Assembly (NCBI RefSeq): GCF_030848805.1
Contig: NC_092363.1
Span: 8,308,001 to 8,372,000, forward strand
Reading direction: 5' to 3'
DNA: 64,000 nt
DNA from: Temnothorax longispinosus
Lineage: Eukaryota > Arthropoda > Insecta > Hymenoptera > Formicidae
The position numbers and the translations under genes were made by a program. The notes under the pieces were generated by a model. It did not search any database. It had not been told where the DNA came from and saw only the letters and a list, made by a program, of their open reading frames with translations. Of the stretch, positions 14,561 through 26,956 are shown piece after piece (the first letter of the stretch is position 1; the number at the start of each line of letters is the position of its first letter).

Positions 14561-15745
14561 CTAAAGCTTTCTGATGTTTATCGGTTTAGCCAATGGCGTT
14601 TTATCTTTGCTAGCAAAGTTTTCCGCGGCGGGCACGACAGTTTGCTTCCCATATTCGTTTGACTCTCTGTACGGGACGTTGTCTAAGTTTGCTCGAATCG
14701 GATTTTTATTTGCCTGCAAAGTTTTCTAGAAAGCATTACTTTACTTTACCAGCATATTTATTTTTCGATTGTACACCGAGTAATATCAAAACAAGCCATT
14801 GTTTGATTTGACGCATTTGTATGCAACGTGTAGTTGTACAGTTAACAATTATACATATACTGAACTATTATATGTGTATAGAAAAAAATTAAGTACAAAT
14901 TATATTATATTTTTACAGAAAGAAATTAATTTATAAAAATTGTAGTACAAGCAATCGTTCCAATTTTAGATTTACAAATTTGCCAAATGCATGTATCATA
15001 TGTACTCTTTTATATCAAATATGATTCTTGATATGTATTTACATCTCATGCCATTTTTCAATCATTTTTTGAGACTTCTGCCTTATGAATATTTCAGATA
15101 TAAAGGATTTTGATTTTTTTTCTATATTAAACACTCCTAGTTCACATTCTACCTCGCTTATCAAATAAATTTCATTAAAATACGCTTCAACGTGTCGAGT
15201 TCACAAATGCGCACGCTTCCGTTATTTGCTTGAGTGACGGCTAAAAGTGAAATGAGTGGATTATAGCGTAATGAATAATTAATAGGAGAGGATAATATGT
15301 AATGAAGATATACGTCTATATTAGAAAGACAGAATATTATATTATAAATGAAAATCATTTCTATGAAATTTCAACAATATTTTTGGATATTTATTGTTGA
15401 TCTGTACAATTTTTTCACACAACAGATAAGTTAAAGAACGTTCTCGAAATCTTCTGATGAGAAAGGTCCGCAAAGTTAATCTCAAAATCTATTGCACACG
15501 TATTGACGAGGTAACTTGCGTAGAATATTATATATTATATAAATTGTTATTGTAAATGACATTTTTATTAATTTTTTATTACAAAACAATATAAACTGTA
15601 ATAATTTTAAACACTCTTTATTTTATTCAATTAAAACAAATTATTTATTAAATAAGTTTGGAATTTTTAATAATGCTTTAGTAATAACAGCTCGTGATCA
15701 AAAAGTTGTAGAATATAAAAATTTATTTTTTTTAACAGCATAGAC

Positions 15746-15811
<66 letters not shown>

Positions 15812-15889
15812 TACATTCACGAAATTGATCAATGTTTTAAAGGCTTTATTAAATTCTTAATATGTATAATTAAAAAAAAACAAAATTAA

Positions 15890-15944
<55 letters not shown>

Positions 15945-17542
15945 AGAGAGAACATGTTTGTAAATTTCGAAATAATGTTTTGAAATGTTTAAAATACTTG
16001 ATAAATTTTGCAATTATTGTAAATATTCAGTTGAACAGATATCTTCAACGTTTTCAAATAAAACTGCACAAATTAAAACGTAGATATTACTTTAAGTATA
16101 CTTAGAATACATCGAAATTCTATTAAGATTTAGATAAGTTAATCTCAAATCTTTAAACAACTTACCAAACGCACGTGTTTGAGACGTTGGCATTTTGAAA
16201 ATTTTGCAACATGAGGTCACGATGATAGCGAAAGTGCCCTCGACATTCTCGCAACTACTCACAAATGCGTTAGATAAAATTATTTCTAGATAATATTTTT
16301 ATCTTGATCCTCATCACACAAGGATATGATAAAAGGTTCCGACGCATGGATCTTGATCGCCTAGGGTACCTAAAGATCGCGAGAAGCACGTGGCGAAGCC
16401 ACAACGCGCACTGACTGCTCCAAACGGGACAGCTGACGAAGGGTAGAAACGCCGCGCTTTCCGCCCTCCGCTGTCAATCCCCACCAGCTTGCGCCCCTTT
16501 CTCTATCTTCATGTTTTCGATCGTTATATTTTACAACTTAATAAATGGTAGTGGATAAAGTATTTATATTAAAATACTGATATATACGGAGCAAAATCCT
16601 AATACATAATATTATAAATTGATTACGCTTGCTGTATATTTCATCCATAATAAATTAAATTTTATGTGTATGTATATTTTATTCTATAAAAATTAAATTT
16701 TTAAGACGTCGTTTTCGGTTGATCTGAAATTAATTATTGTATTTCTTTCAACTGTAAAGAAATGCAGTAAAAATGTTGAATGATATATGATCTCTGATAT
16801 GACTCTGCTACAGAATTCTCTCTTAAGTAATCAATCAATTGTAAGCACTTGACCACATTTTTGCGGACGAGTGCAGAATGACAGAACTCATTTTACGACA
16901 TCACATTTCATCGCGACACAGAACTTTGCTTTCGTTCTCAAGAATGCATTAAGGGGCTCGCACGATTCTCCATTCTTCCAGAGTTTTTGAATTTCATATA
17001 AATCTTCTTATCCGATAGCGGTATCTTTAATATGCGCGTGCCGAGTTTATTATAGCTTATTTTATTTACCACATACAAATTACAATTATATATGACGCAT
17101 GAACAATGATTTAAAATTTTTTAATTTCTTTACAGTTAACTTTGAAATTAATTCTAATATACAAAGAAATATAAAAAAAGAAAAAATTGATTTTGACGTA
17201 ATCTAAATTTAAGAGTGTGCAGTAAAAGAAACCCCACTTGAAGATTTTAGCTAACTGTGTAATAGTTTTATTTGGCACGGATGTTTTACGAAGTCAATAA
17301 CAAGAACAGCGAACGAAAAAGGATTATCCAAGATTAATGGCCTTTTTCCTATACATATAGGAAAGACAGGGGTATCCTGTCTGTGAGCCACATTCAAGAA
17401 AACATACCTTGATGGTACATAAGTTTGAATGCGAATAAATTCGTATGGAAAATGAACTACGTCCCCGGCTTGTCGGAAACGCATCGAACATTACGGTTAC
17501 TCGTTGTCTGCCGGAAATATCAGCGATGCCGTTTTCTACCAT
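14561..17542 (-). CDS. Possible two-exon gene, unknown function (weak model)
   Basis: Exon 17408-17542 opens with an ATG preceded by an in-frame TAA, reads MVENGIADISGRQRVTVMFD and onward for 45 codons, and ends on a strong donor (AAG then GTATGT), phase 0. An acceptor ending TTTGCAG at 14714 begins exon 14561-14713 in the same phase. That exon reads ANKNPIRANLDNVPYRESNE and ends NIRKL then TAG, for 95 aa in total. Composition looks coding, but no domain is recognised. Immediately after the TAG two other frames are open for 90 to 330 bases, so the end could be a frameshift, an alternative exon or a decayed gene. A separate donor (GTAAGT at about 16167) lies in the intron on the same strand. 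Exons may therefore be missing from this model. Confidence 0.22.
15748..15806. repeat. (TA)n microsatellite
   Basis: About 59 bases of uninterrupted alternating T and A. It is followed within 90 bases by a second microsatellite of the GA type. Confidence 0.95.
15892..15941. repeat. (GA)n microsatellite
   Basis: About 50 bases of GA dinucleotides, flanked by A-rich sequence and a further AAGGAGAGAG tail. Confidence 0.95.
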
Positions 17543-18527
17543 CGATTAGGTTGACGCGTATCAATGATCAGAATTACGAATCTAATATATTCTTCGTTGC
17601 CATAAATTTAATTCCTAGCAGCACGAAAACCACATCAAATGCACCACGATCGTAGGTGCTTCTTTATATTTTATGTCAAAGTAAAATTTATTTTGTATAA
17701 GTTTAGAATAGATTTATAAATAAGTATATAGAATTAATGTGTGCTAATAAATAATGCTTTCAATTTCCAATTAAAGATTAAAATTGTCAATATTAATGAT
17801 TGACGTTATATATATTTTTGAAAACAAAAAAATATATAATATAATTATAATATAATATATATTATATTATATTATACATTTCTTATATGTGTGGCATATT
17901 TATTGTATTTTATACACACACACACACATATGCATATATATATATATTATATATGCTAAAATTATATATGTTTATACAATTATATATATATAGAAAAATA
18001 TATAAATATAAATTTACACATTAATTCTTTGATTTTTATATGTTTTTTTGACAATAAAGATCAGATTTTATCTGGTAAAGTTAACATAAAGTTCCTAAGA
18101 CAATCGCGACAAGGTAACGAAGCGAGGGTCGAGGCCACTTTATATCAGGATTTCAACGAAAGCGCATACAATTCGTTTTCGTAGAATAACCATATGAGAC
18201 CCTTTCCTGGTAAAGCTGTGCACGTCGTCCCAGTAGGATCAGAATTTTCACAACGGGATAACCTTGTGCGTAAGGATATCCTCATAGGGTGCACATATCA
18301 CTTATATATTTTCCGTAATGTCGTTCCGTATCTCGAACAATTTCTTATGACAAATGGAAGATATTTCTTGAATCACGTACGTGAACGTTAAATATATCGT
18401 TTTGTGTAAAACGGATACTTTTGCTCGTAAAAGTGTACTACATCAGCATAGTGTTTGTTATTTTAAATTATTGCGTACCTATCTTATATACAATTATCGC
18501 TTTTCATCTATAAGATGTATATATTTC

Positions 18528-18529
<2 letters not shown>

Positions 18530-18567
<38 letters not shown>
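18530..18567. repeat. (TA)n microsatellite
   Basis: About 38 bases of alternating TA in the gene-poor region. Confidence 0.93.
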
Positions 18568-18569
<2 letters not shown>

Positions 18570-20161
18570 TCCTTTTCCTTTAATATATATAAATAGAATC
18601 CTAATTTTCTGCGAAAAATTAATTATGCATATTATATGAAAATTCAGTTATATTTATTATGTCTCTCATATTTGTTGGAACAATTTGGATTTTATATTGA
18701 ACTTGTTGCTAACGCCGATCGCGATCCACAAGCGTTGATTATCGCAACGGTGACGACAGATTTTATAACGGCAAATTTTCGATGTGTGGAGATCGTATCG
18801 GACGCGATTTAATTGCGTGTCAATCTTTCGTGAGCGAGGGTCCTCGAACTCACGGGCTTCTCCAATTGCAAAACGACGTGTTAGGCACGTATATGTGCAC
18901 GTTAATATTTCAATTCATCGTATTACGGAGTTACGAGTGGATCCCAAACGATTAAATGTGTTCTCGATTGCGAAAGAAATGCAAAAAAGTCCTCAAAAAA
19001 AATACAAACAAGACTTGATTCTTCTTCTTGTTATTCTTACACGATAACGAAATATTTGCTATACTAAAAACGCGATCGTAGTATATTAAATTCTTTATTT
19101 GAAAAATAATTTTACGACTATTAATGTTATTTTATTTTAAAAAAGAACTTTATAATTAAAAGTATAGTTTCTAAAATTCGATTATGCAGCATTTTTTATT
19201 CTTATATCTATAAGTTAAATTAGTAATAAGAGACATATGTTAATGTATAACACAAGTAATACATAGTAAACTTTTATTATCAAAGTTGTCGAAACGTGTA
19301 AAAGACCAAGATATCCGGAGAATAATTGAAGCGATCTGTTGGCAGCATTTCCATTTGCGATTCTTGCGATTTACGATCCTTGAAGAACGAGTTCCGATCA
19401 TTTCTAAACGAGAACGTCACGAAGATTTATCGTGACAGATGTATCGGTCACGATATTTTCACGATCGTAGTGAATCTCATACCGGCATCTATTCAAAATC
19501 GGAAGCTTGTAAAAAATCGATGTAGACTAGCTGAGACAATCGCGAGCTTCCGTCATCGAAGATGTCTTCGATCGAACCAGATCTACTAACGGAACTCGCA
19601 ATTTCCGCCAATTCCAAACAGGATGCGCGACACATCCTGACGCGTTTCCTGATACGCGAAATTCATTTCGTCTCGCTCTACTATATGTATACACTATACA
19701 GAATATTCCGAAAACCCAACTTAAATTTTAATGGCAGTAGATTCTTTGAGTGGTATTTTAAATATACCCTTTTTATAATTTTTCAAACAACTGTATCTTA
19801 TTTAAAATAACGAAATAATGTGTGTGCATGTTTGCTTTAATTTGATAGATAATTCAAAATAGAATTGTGCTCACATAAATTTAATTAGATTTTACAGAAT
19901 TTTATCTTGTATATTTAGTTAAAGAATTTCATGTATCTCTATAATAAGTATTATTTTACATCTAGAATCTACATATATATCAATATTTATACATGTATAT
20001 GTATAAATATATGAGGCATAATGTATAGAGTGTATAAGACACATTGGAGATCTAATCATCAAGTTAGATTGTTAGATCACAGGCATCACATGCGTTTCTC
20101 ATCTAATAAGAAGTATTCGCTTTTGTTTTAAAACTTGCAAATTTGCACATAAAGCGAAAAG

Positions 20162-20520
20162 TATGTAGATGATATCATATGTCGAACTTGGGAAAACAGA
20201 CAAAACTTTCTGCACCAAGATGGCATAGTATCGCGTTTCTCAGGTTTCCTTCCGGAACTTGAGGAAATATCTCTCTCTTTTCACGAATCGTACCGTGTCT
20301 CGGACAACAATACCAATCTCGACCAGCAGTATGATAATATGACTTGGAGCAAAGAGGTAAGTAGCGCATGATACGGAAAAAGACATCTTTGATTGCCAAT
20401 ATATCCGTTGTCCATTATCGTTCTCTAGTTCACTAAATATTTTATTTATCGTATATATCTATAACTTATGTTAATCTATATAATTATTTATAATATTCTT
20501 ATAAAAAATTTGTATATGAT

Positions 20521-20576
<56 letters not shown>

Positions 20577-20983
20577 ATCTTATGGTTTAGTTGTTTAGTA
20601 TATAAACGATTAGCCAAACATAATTGCATCGAAATTCGAAATTTCTTTCCAACTATCCGTCAGACGCATAATGTATACTTGATGGCAACTCAACTCGCAG
20701 CTCTCCATAATTCGCGTGTTTGTCCGTATAATCTAACTTTAATCCCAAGCGGACCACTCGTAGATCTTTAATCCCTCGTCCGTGAACAGAAATCTCTGCG
20801 CTATCGTTTCCTATCCGAATCTAATCTCTACGAGAGTCACCCATTTCTTACTCTCATTATACCACTGTAGCTCGTCGCAGTCGAATGACTCGCACTGTTT
20901 TGCTGCCATTAATTACTTTTCCTATTTTCTCTAGCTATCTCACAGCCTTTATGAGCTATAAAATTACATAGAAAAATTGCATA

Positions 20984-21017
<34 letters not shown>

Positions 21018-21449
21018 GTTAATCATTGTTAATCATTAAATACTCTAATAAAAAGAAATATTTGCAAAGATCTTTTTCGATCTAAATAAACTTTAGATAT
21101 TGTAGCATAGGTCAAAGACAGCTGTGATCGATTACATGGACTGCAGAAATTTAATTAAAACGGAATTATATACGTCTCGCGCAATGATATAGTAAATTAA
21201 TGATATCAACAAGCGCATTAAATAGAATGAAATACAGATAAATGTATTCCATTTCTGCCTTCGTTTCTCATAAATGAGCATCATCGTGTCACGTGCGATT
21301 AAACGGACATGCAAACTCGTGCAAGTTTTTTGCGGAAATAGGTAGTACTTATACTTTTTCTTTTTGTCATAAATATCCTCGCGTCGTACGTGACACCTCT
21401 CCGGAGAAAAGTTTTGTTGCGCTTTCTGCTGACTTACAAAGAGAAGTGA
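20162..21449 (+). CDS. Possible C-terminal exons of a small membrane protein (weak model)
   Basis: The stretch 20162-20356 is open for 65 codons, including DDIICRTWENRQNFLHQDGI and, further on, NNTNLDQQYDNMTWSKE. It ends on a consensus donor (GAG then GTAAGT), phase 0. An acceptor (GCGGAAATAG) at 21341 starts 21342-21449 in phase: VVLILFLFVINILASYV, then basic residues, then TGA. Joined, this would be an extracellular segment with two N-glycosylation sequons (NNT, NMT), one membrane helix and a short basic tail. No family is recognised and no start codon is assigned. The opposite strand is also open at 20175-20399. The second exon has a weak pyrimidine tract and is open in another frame too. 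This could be chance. Confidence 0.18.
20524..20572. repeat. (CT)n microsatellite
   Basis: About 49 bases of CT dinucleotides. A shorter (GA)n run follows at 20986-21014. Confidence 0.95.
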
Positions 21450-24400
21450 AAACTGCTCAACGGGAAATTTTCACGAAATGAAAAGTGTAACAAGTGTAAT
21501 AACTAACAAGTGAAAACGCATTTGCAATGCTACTCTCTTATTGTTAGTAGCGATTTATTCTGACAAGTTATTCTTAAAGTTAATTACGTAGATACATAAA
21601 ACGGTTTCTCATTTCTGTTTGTCCTACTTTTAATCGTAACAACATTTTACAAACCAAATATTCAAATATTATAACATAGATTTATCTCAGCTTCCATCCT
21701 CTTCGCCTCCATCATATTTATTGGAAAAAGAAATTGATACGATTGAGTGGATCGCTTCTCGGAAATCATGTCGATGCTCATATATAGGACTCAATTTATG
21801 TTTTTCCCTGCTTTTCCCACTGAGATATAAATAATATGGAGTGGGCACTGCGATGCTACGCCCGTAGACGGAAAACGAGCCTGAGACAGATATATAGATA
21901 TTGTGGGATCCCTCTCTTTCTCTGTTGTGCAAAACGCATACGCATGTTACCGAGAGAAAGATATGGTTGTCTTTGTCATACGAACTGCATGACAAAAACA
22001 GCGATCCCACGAATTTACCTCTCCCTCGGCTCGCGCCAGCCAAGCCAGTACCTCTATACTTATATCCCAGTGGCTTTTTATTAGTTCGTATTAAAATGCA
22101 GGTCTTTCAGAGACGCGAGATTCGATTTTTCTAGTCAAATACGCAAGCATACATTGCGACGCATTTTTAATCGTAATATACTTTATGTGGCATACTATTT
22201 ATACTAAATTTGCTAAAGCTATCAAACTTTTGCTTAATTTTTTTTTTTTAAGTAATCATCAGTTTTAATTCAAGAGATAATACTGTGCAAATAGTACATT
22301 TATGTTATCAATATTCAGTATACACTTCAACGACTAATAACTGAAAATATAAAAAGTATAAAATCAATATAGGGAAAAATCCTAAGTATAGGTATTGACA
22401 AGAAAGTAACAATTCGAAATGATGAATGGTCGATTGTGGAGCAAACAATCAACGAGATTGATTAACGATTGATCGGTGCCAATAAAAGGTGGTGTATCAT
22501 TAATTTTATTAATCTTTTTATTCTATTATTGTGATTGTATCTTATACAATAATTAAATGTTTCTTTCTTAATTTGCTCGAACGTAATAATATATAATATA
22601 AAAATGATCTAATTCTCTTAAATGCTTCTTCTTACATTGTTTCTTTCGGTTTCTTTTGTGTTGAGAAAGAGACAGGGTCGTGGGTTCTTAGAATTCGTGA
22701 GCCTAATATTTCTCACCCTTGCTACAAGACAGATGCGCCTCTGGAATATAAGCCGTAGGCGAAACGTGCGGATAAGAGTAGGAACTTGGCAAGTGGAGCG
22801 AAAACGAGTTAGAAGTGGAAACTCACTACGAAGGGCACTTCAGAGCAGCACCATCAGCAATTTTCAAAATCTTTTCTTCTCAACCACTATCATTGGTACT
22901 GTTCGTCGTTTTGACCGCGACCTTCCGCGCATTTGCTTCTTGATTTGGAATTTTGCCGATAACCCACATTTTGTATCGTCCCATTTTCGATCGCATGAAC
23001 TCAACCTTGCTCTATAAGCTTGTCGCAGTCATCGCTATATCGAAAGAGTTTGTGTACATGTTGGGAGAAGCTATTGATATAGGATACCGATATACGGAGG
23101 AAACGAACATTTGATTATTTGATCGGATATTCTTTTTAAAGTTAAAAAATTAAAAGTTTTATCGTTCGGCGTTAACGTTCAGTGACTATTTTCCGGTGGT
23201 AATCCAGATGAAGCTTGAGATATACATAAACAATTAAAGTTATAGAATATTAGATATAGAACTATTAGACTTAATGTTTGAAAGATCTGGCTCGTTCTTC
23301 GTGTAGCGTCAGTTTTTTTTTATTAATAACTTAATTTTATTTTTAATAAAAATATCGTCGCATGTCATCATTTTCACACTTTTCGACATTTGTTGTGCTG
23401 AACTAAAGAACTGTGTGAAAGAAGTGTGTTTGATTATAACGTGTGTTATTCAAGCTTCCCTCCCCCCCCCCCCCTATAATTTTAAGTCTCATTCGCTTGT
23501 CCTCCTGTGGTTTCCTTTGGTTTCTCGTAAAATTTTTTATGAAACTAGGCATAAAATTGTCTCATATGCTGTTTTATTTTTATACGCTTATATGTATGTA
23601 CAACCGACATCTATATCGACATCTATATGAGGCAAAAGTGAGCATTTCTACCACGCAAAACGACACGCTATACATTGATAGGAGCAGACCGTAGTTGACC
23701 AAGCTAACGAGTTTGCTAATCCTTCGGTAAAAGGATGTCTCCTCCAAGCGATCCGTATCCCATCACATTATCCCATTGATCCTGTTTAAGTTTACTGTAC
23801 TGATGAAAGGAGATGGCCATACCCGGCATCAGATCAAGTTAATTACTTGATGAAACATATAATTATAGATGCGCTTTATTATTTAACGAGCTTATTACGT
23901 TACATTAAAATCATCGATTATATACAGATATGTTGTGTACTTTCTTATTATGTAGACAATGCGTTTACGCAAATATTAGTAAAAGCAATCTCACTATTTT
24001 TGCATATGTAATCTTTTATGTCGATATTGAGCTACCAAGGAGGCTATCAGTCAGCTCTCGCTGTTAGCACTGTGCGTTACAAGTTGTAAGTACCATACCT
24101 GAACACGCGAATTTTGGGCAACCTAATTCACTAACTTTAAATGTTTATAACTAAAAAAAAACTGTTATAGCCTTGATCTTAGGAATCTGTCTTTAACAGT
24201 TGTTACAATCTTTATACATTTTGTATAAAATTTAGTGACAATATACATATAAAATTATTTTTCCAAATGGCCACACAATCTTACAATTCCGACAAATTTT
24301 CTAGATATGCCTTAATCGGCCAGTCTCCGATTGACACATTGAAATGGATGAATTTGATCGTTGATCGGTATACCGTTGCGGTAAACATTGGTGAGTTGGT

Positions 24401-24488
24401 GAGTCATTGGTGTGGGTAAGCGTTTAGACTTTAAAGAGGACTGGAGCAATTTAGCCGGTCGACAGTTACGCGAGAGATTTTCGTCGCG

Positions 24489-26095
24489 ATGGATCGTTGG
24501 ATAGGAAAAGTCGCGATGATCACTGGGGCAAGTGCCGGAATAGGTGCACAGATTACGAGAGCACTCGCGAAGAATGGAATGAAAGTGATCGCTGTAGCGA
24601 GAAGACTGGAAAAGCTGGAGGAATTGGCGAAGAATATCAAACGTGAGTTCAAGGCCGAAGTGTATACGATGCAATGTGACGTTCGACAAGAAGAGAACAT
24701 TCTCAAAGTGTTCAAATGGGCGGAGGAAAGATTAAGCGGTATTGACGTAATGATCAACAACGCTGGGGTGATCTCAAACGAAACGATTATAGGTAAATTC
24801 TGTTATTCTTTCTTTTTTTTCAATGTGTGTGCGATGTAATCGCAAAAAATTTGTCAAGTAACACCGAAACCTATACAAGATGTTTTAAGTCTACTAGATA
24901 TACACATGCATACCTATATCTATATATATAAGATCAAGAAGTTTTCCTTATGACATTTTTGTTATGCAAATATTTAAATTGATTTTATGTGAAAGACAAG
25001 CTATATTATTTGTTGGTTTTTGTTGAAAGAGGGATCAACGGAGACATATCGCGAGATTATGGACGTGAATGTGATTGCAGCAGCGATTTGTTCGCGGGAA
25101 TTAGTGCAGTCCGTCAAAAAGCGTAAAGCGTCGGGTCATATCATTAATATTAGTAGGTAAGTATCAAATGTGAAATAAATATAAATACTGGAATTTACTT
25201 TCAATTTTGCCGTGATCATAAATAAATATTTTATTTGTACACCGACTACTTGCAATACATAAACTTTTTGTAATTATAATTTATTAATAAATTTTATACA
25301 AACCAAACTGATTGTGAAATATACGCGCGCGCGCTTTTATTCTCTTTTTCTTTCTTTTTCTCTGCTGTCTAACAAAATCTGCAAGTCTAACATAAGATGC
25401 AAGATTTAAAATTATTAAATTAATTTACTACACATAAAAAAGTGTGTAATACTCACAAATATTAACACTTTTTGCTGGGATAAAATTATTTTATATTTCG
25501 CCAAACAAAAAGATTTAAACCGTGATATACAATATAATAAACATTGCAATACGAATTACATAGTGCATTAATGCGATTTGTTCAATCTTTCTTATATATA
25601 ATTACACTTTTATTAGATTAGTTATATATGTATATTTGTAATATGGATATGTTTTTGACAATCCTCCATATAATTCTTAAATTCGCAAATAAGAGTCGAG
25701 TTTATTTTGTGGTACTGTTAACCGTCATATATTTGCTTTATTCACAGTGTAGCGGGACATAATGCTCAAAAAGTTACTGCACCAGTGAGTTTGTATTGCG
25801 CCAGTAAATTTGCTATCACTGGCATGGCAGCGAGTCTATGCAACGAATTGATAAACGCAAATCTCGATGTAAAAGTCACGGTATATATACTATACTTTAT
25901 ACTAAACTTGTTAATGCAAAAGCAATATATTAGTGAACTGAAAAATATATAACAAAGTATAGACTTCGCTAGTAATTTAATTTGCACTTACAATGAGTTT
26001 TATATCTGTATAAGTAATAATCTATTTATCTTCAATAGTATTTTATTAATACCTCTTTTTAATGTTGTAAGACAGTTAGATTTGCAATAATAACG

Positions 26096-26148
<53 letters not shown>

Positions 26149-26879
26149 GATAATGATTTTAGTCTAGTAACGATTAGTAGCGTTATGCTGTAAAGACCGT
26201 AGAACGGAAACATAACAAAATAATAGAATGACAATGATGATATATTTTGAAACGTTCAACGATATCTTCGTAAACAGAACGTCAGCCCTGGCGCGGTGAG
26301 AACATCTATGTTAATGGAAACTTACGGCTTATCTGATGCCATCTCGAACAATCTCTGCCCAGTCCTGGAAGACAAGGATGTTGCACATGCAGTAGTCTAT
26401 ATCTTGAGTACGCCGCCCCACGTACAGGTGATTGCTAAAAAGATGTGATGACAATTATATTTGATAATTTTTGTATAATATTTGTAGTTACAAATCTGCA
26501 AGAAAAAAATGCAAAAACAAATTATATTTCAGCAAATAACACTTAAATAATAATAATGATTAACTATTATCATACATTGCGTTATATTTATATGAATTAC
26601 ACATAAATATATTTTTATTTATGATTTGATACGGGGTTTAATTTTATAACTCGTATTACGTTCTAAACGTGCCGATAGAATAATTTTAGAATGTCATTTT
26701 AAAACATTGGAAATTTAAAACTCTCTAAACGAGAATTAATTTCTCCCTAAATTAAATATCACGCCATATCAAATACGCACGCAACCGTAGTTTATTTATT
26801 TCAGATATCGGAAGTTGTACTGACGATACATGAAGCTGCATTCACTTCGGAGAATGTTAAACGGTTCACGGCAGAGTAA
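24489..26879 (+). CDS. Short-chain dehydrogenase/reductase, farnesol-dehydrogenase/DHRS11-like
   Basis: Five exons: 24489-24792, 25030-25156, 25748-25880, 26278-26427 and 26805-26879 (TAA at 26877). All are GT-AG and in phase, giving 262 aa, the usual length of classical SDRs. The Rossmann cofactor motif TGASAGIG is at 12-19. ARR at 37-39, after the second strand, suggests NADP(H). Asp64 lies in CDV, and NNAG is at 90-93. The catalytic set is Asn115 (DVNV), Ser144 (INISSVAGH), Tyr160 and Lys164 (YCASK), followed by SPGAVRT. The protein is complete and predicted active and soluble. Closest in my memory are insect farnesol dehydrogenases (juvenile-hormone pathway) and vertebrate DHRS11. The actual substrate (farnesol, a steroid or another carbonyl) cannot be told from sequence. 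The 3' neighbour, PDE1, is convergent and unrelated. Confidence 0.95.
26096..26148. repeat. (AAT)n microsatellite in SDR intron
   Basis: About 53 bases of AAT trinucleotides in the third intron of the SDR gene, followed by an imperfect AACGATAATGAT tail. Confidence 0.93.
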
Positions 26880-26950
26880 TGGATACGCTTTCTTTCTGCG
26901 TTTAAAACAATACATTTTTGAATTTTTAGCATTCATATATTTTCTTAAAA

Positions 26951-26956
26951 AATAAA
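26951..26956 (+). terminator. Poly(A) signal of the SDR gene
   Basis: AATAAA lies about 70 bases after the TAA. Further AATAAA copies around 26997-27010 could also be used. Confidence 0.4.

Larger units (their letters stand above)
13693..24488. other. Gene-poor 10.8-kb region with simple repeats and GC-enriched islands
   Basis: No protein family is recognised here. The sequence is mostly very AT-rich and carries several microsatellites. Islands of higher GC, with longer open frames, occur near 14200-14710, 16340-16500, 17410-17550, 18110-18390, 18690-18990, 19310-19690, 20180-20360, 21290-21480 and 22640-23030. Two sets of islands can be joined by good splice sites into weak gene models (listed separately). 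The rest could be regulatory DNA, non-coding RNA exons or decayed genes. A run of about 14 C begins near 23462. Confidence 0.5.

Noticed and set aside
22622..23017. 131-codon plus-strand open frame
   Set aside because: Composition is Arg/Leu/Ser/Phe-rich with no recognisable domain or splice context. I kept it only as part of a GC-enriched island.
24312..24760. Minus-strand open frames across the first SDR exon
   Set aside because: They are shadows of the SDR coding exon, which has clear TGxxxGxG and NNAG motifs on the plus strand.
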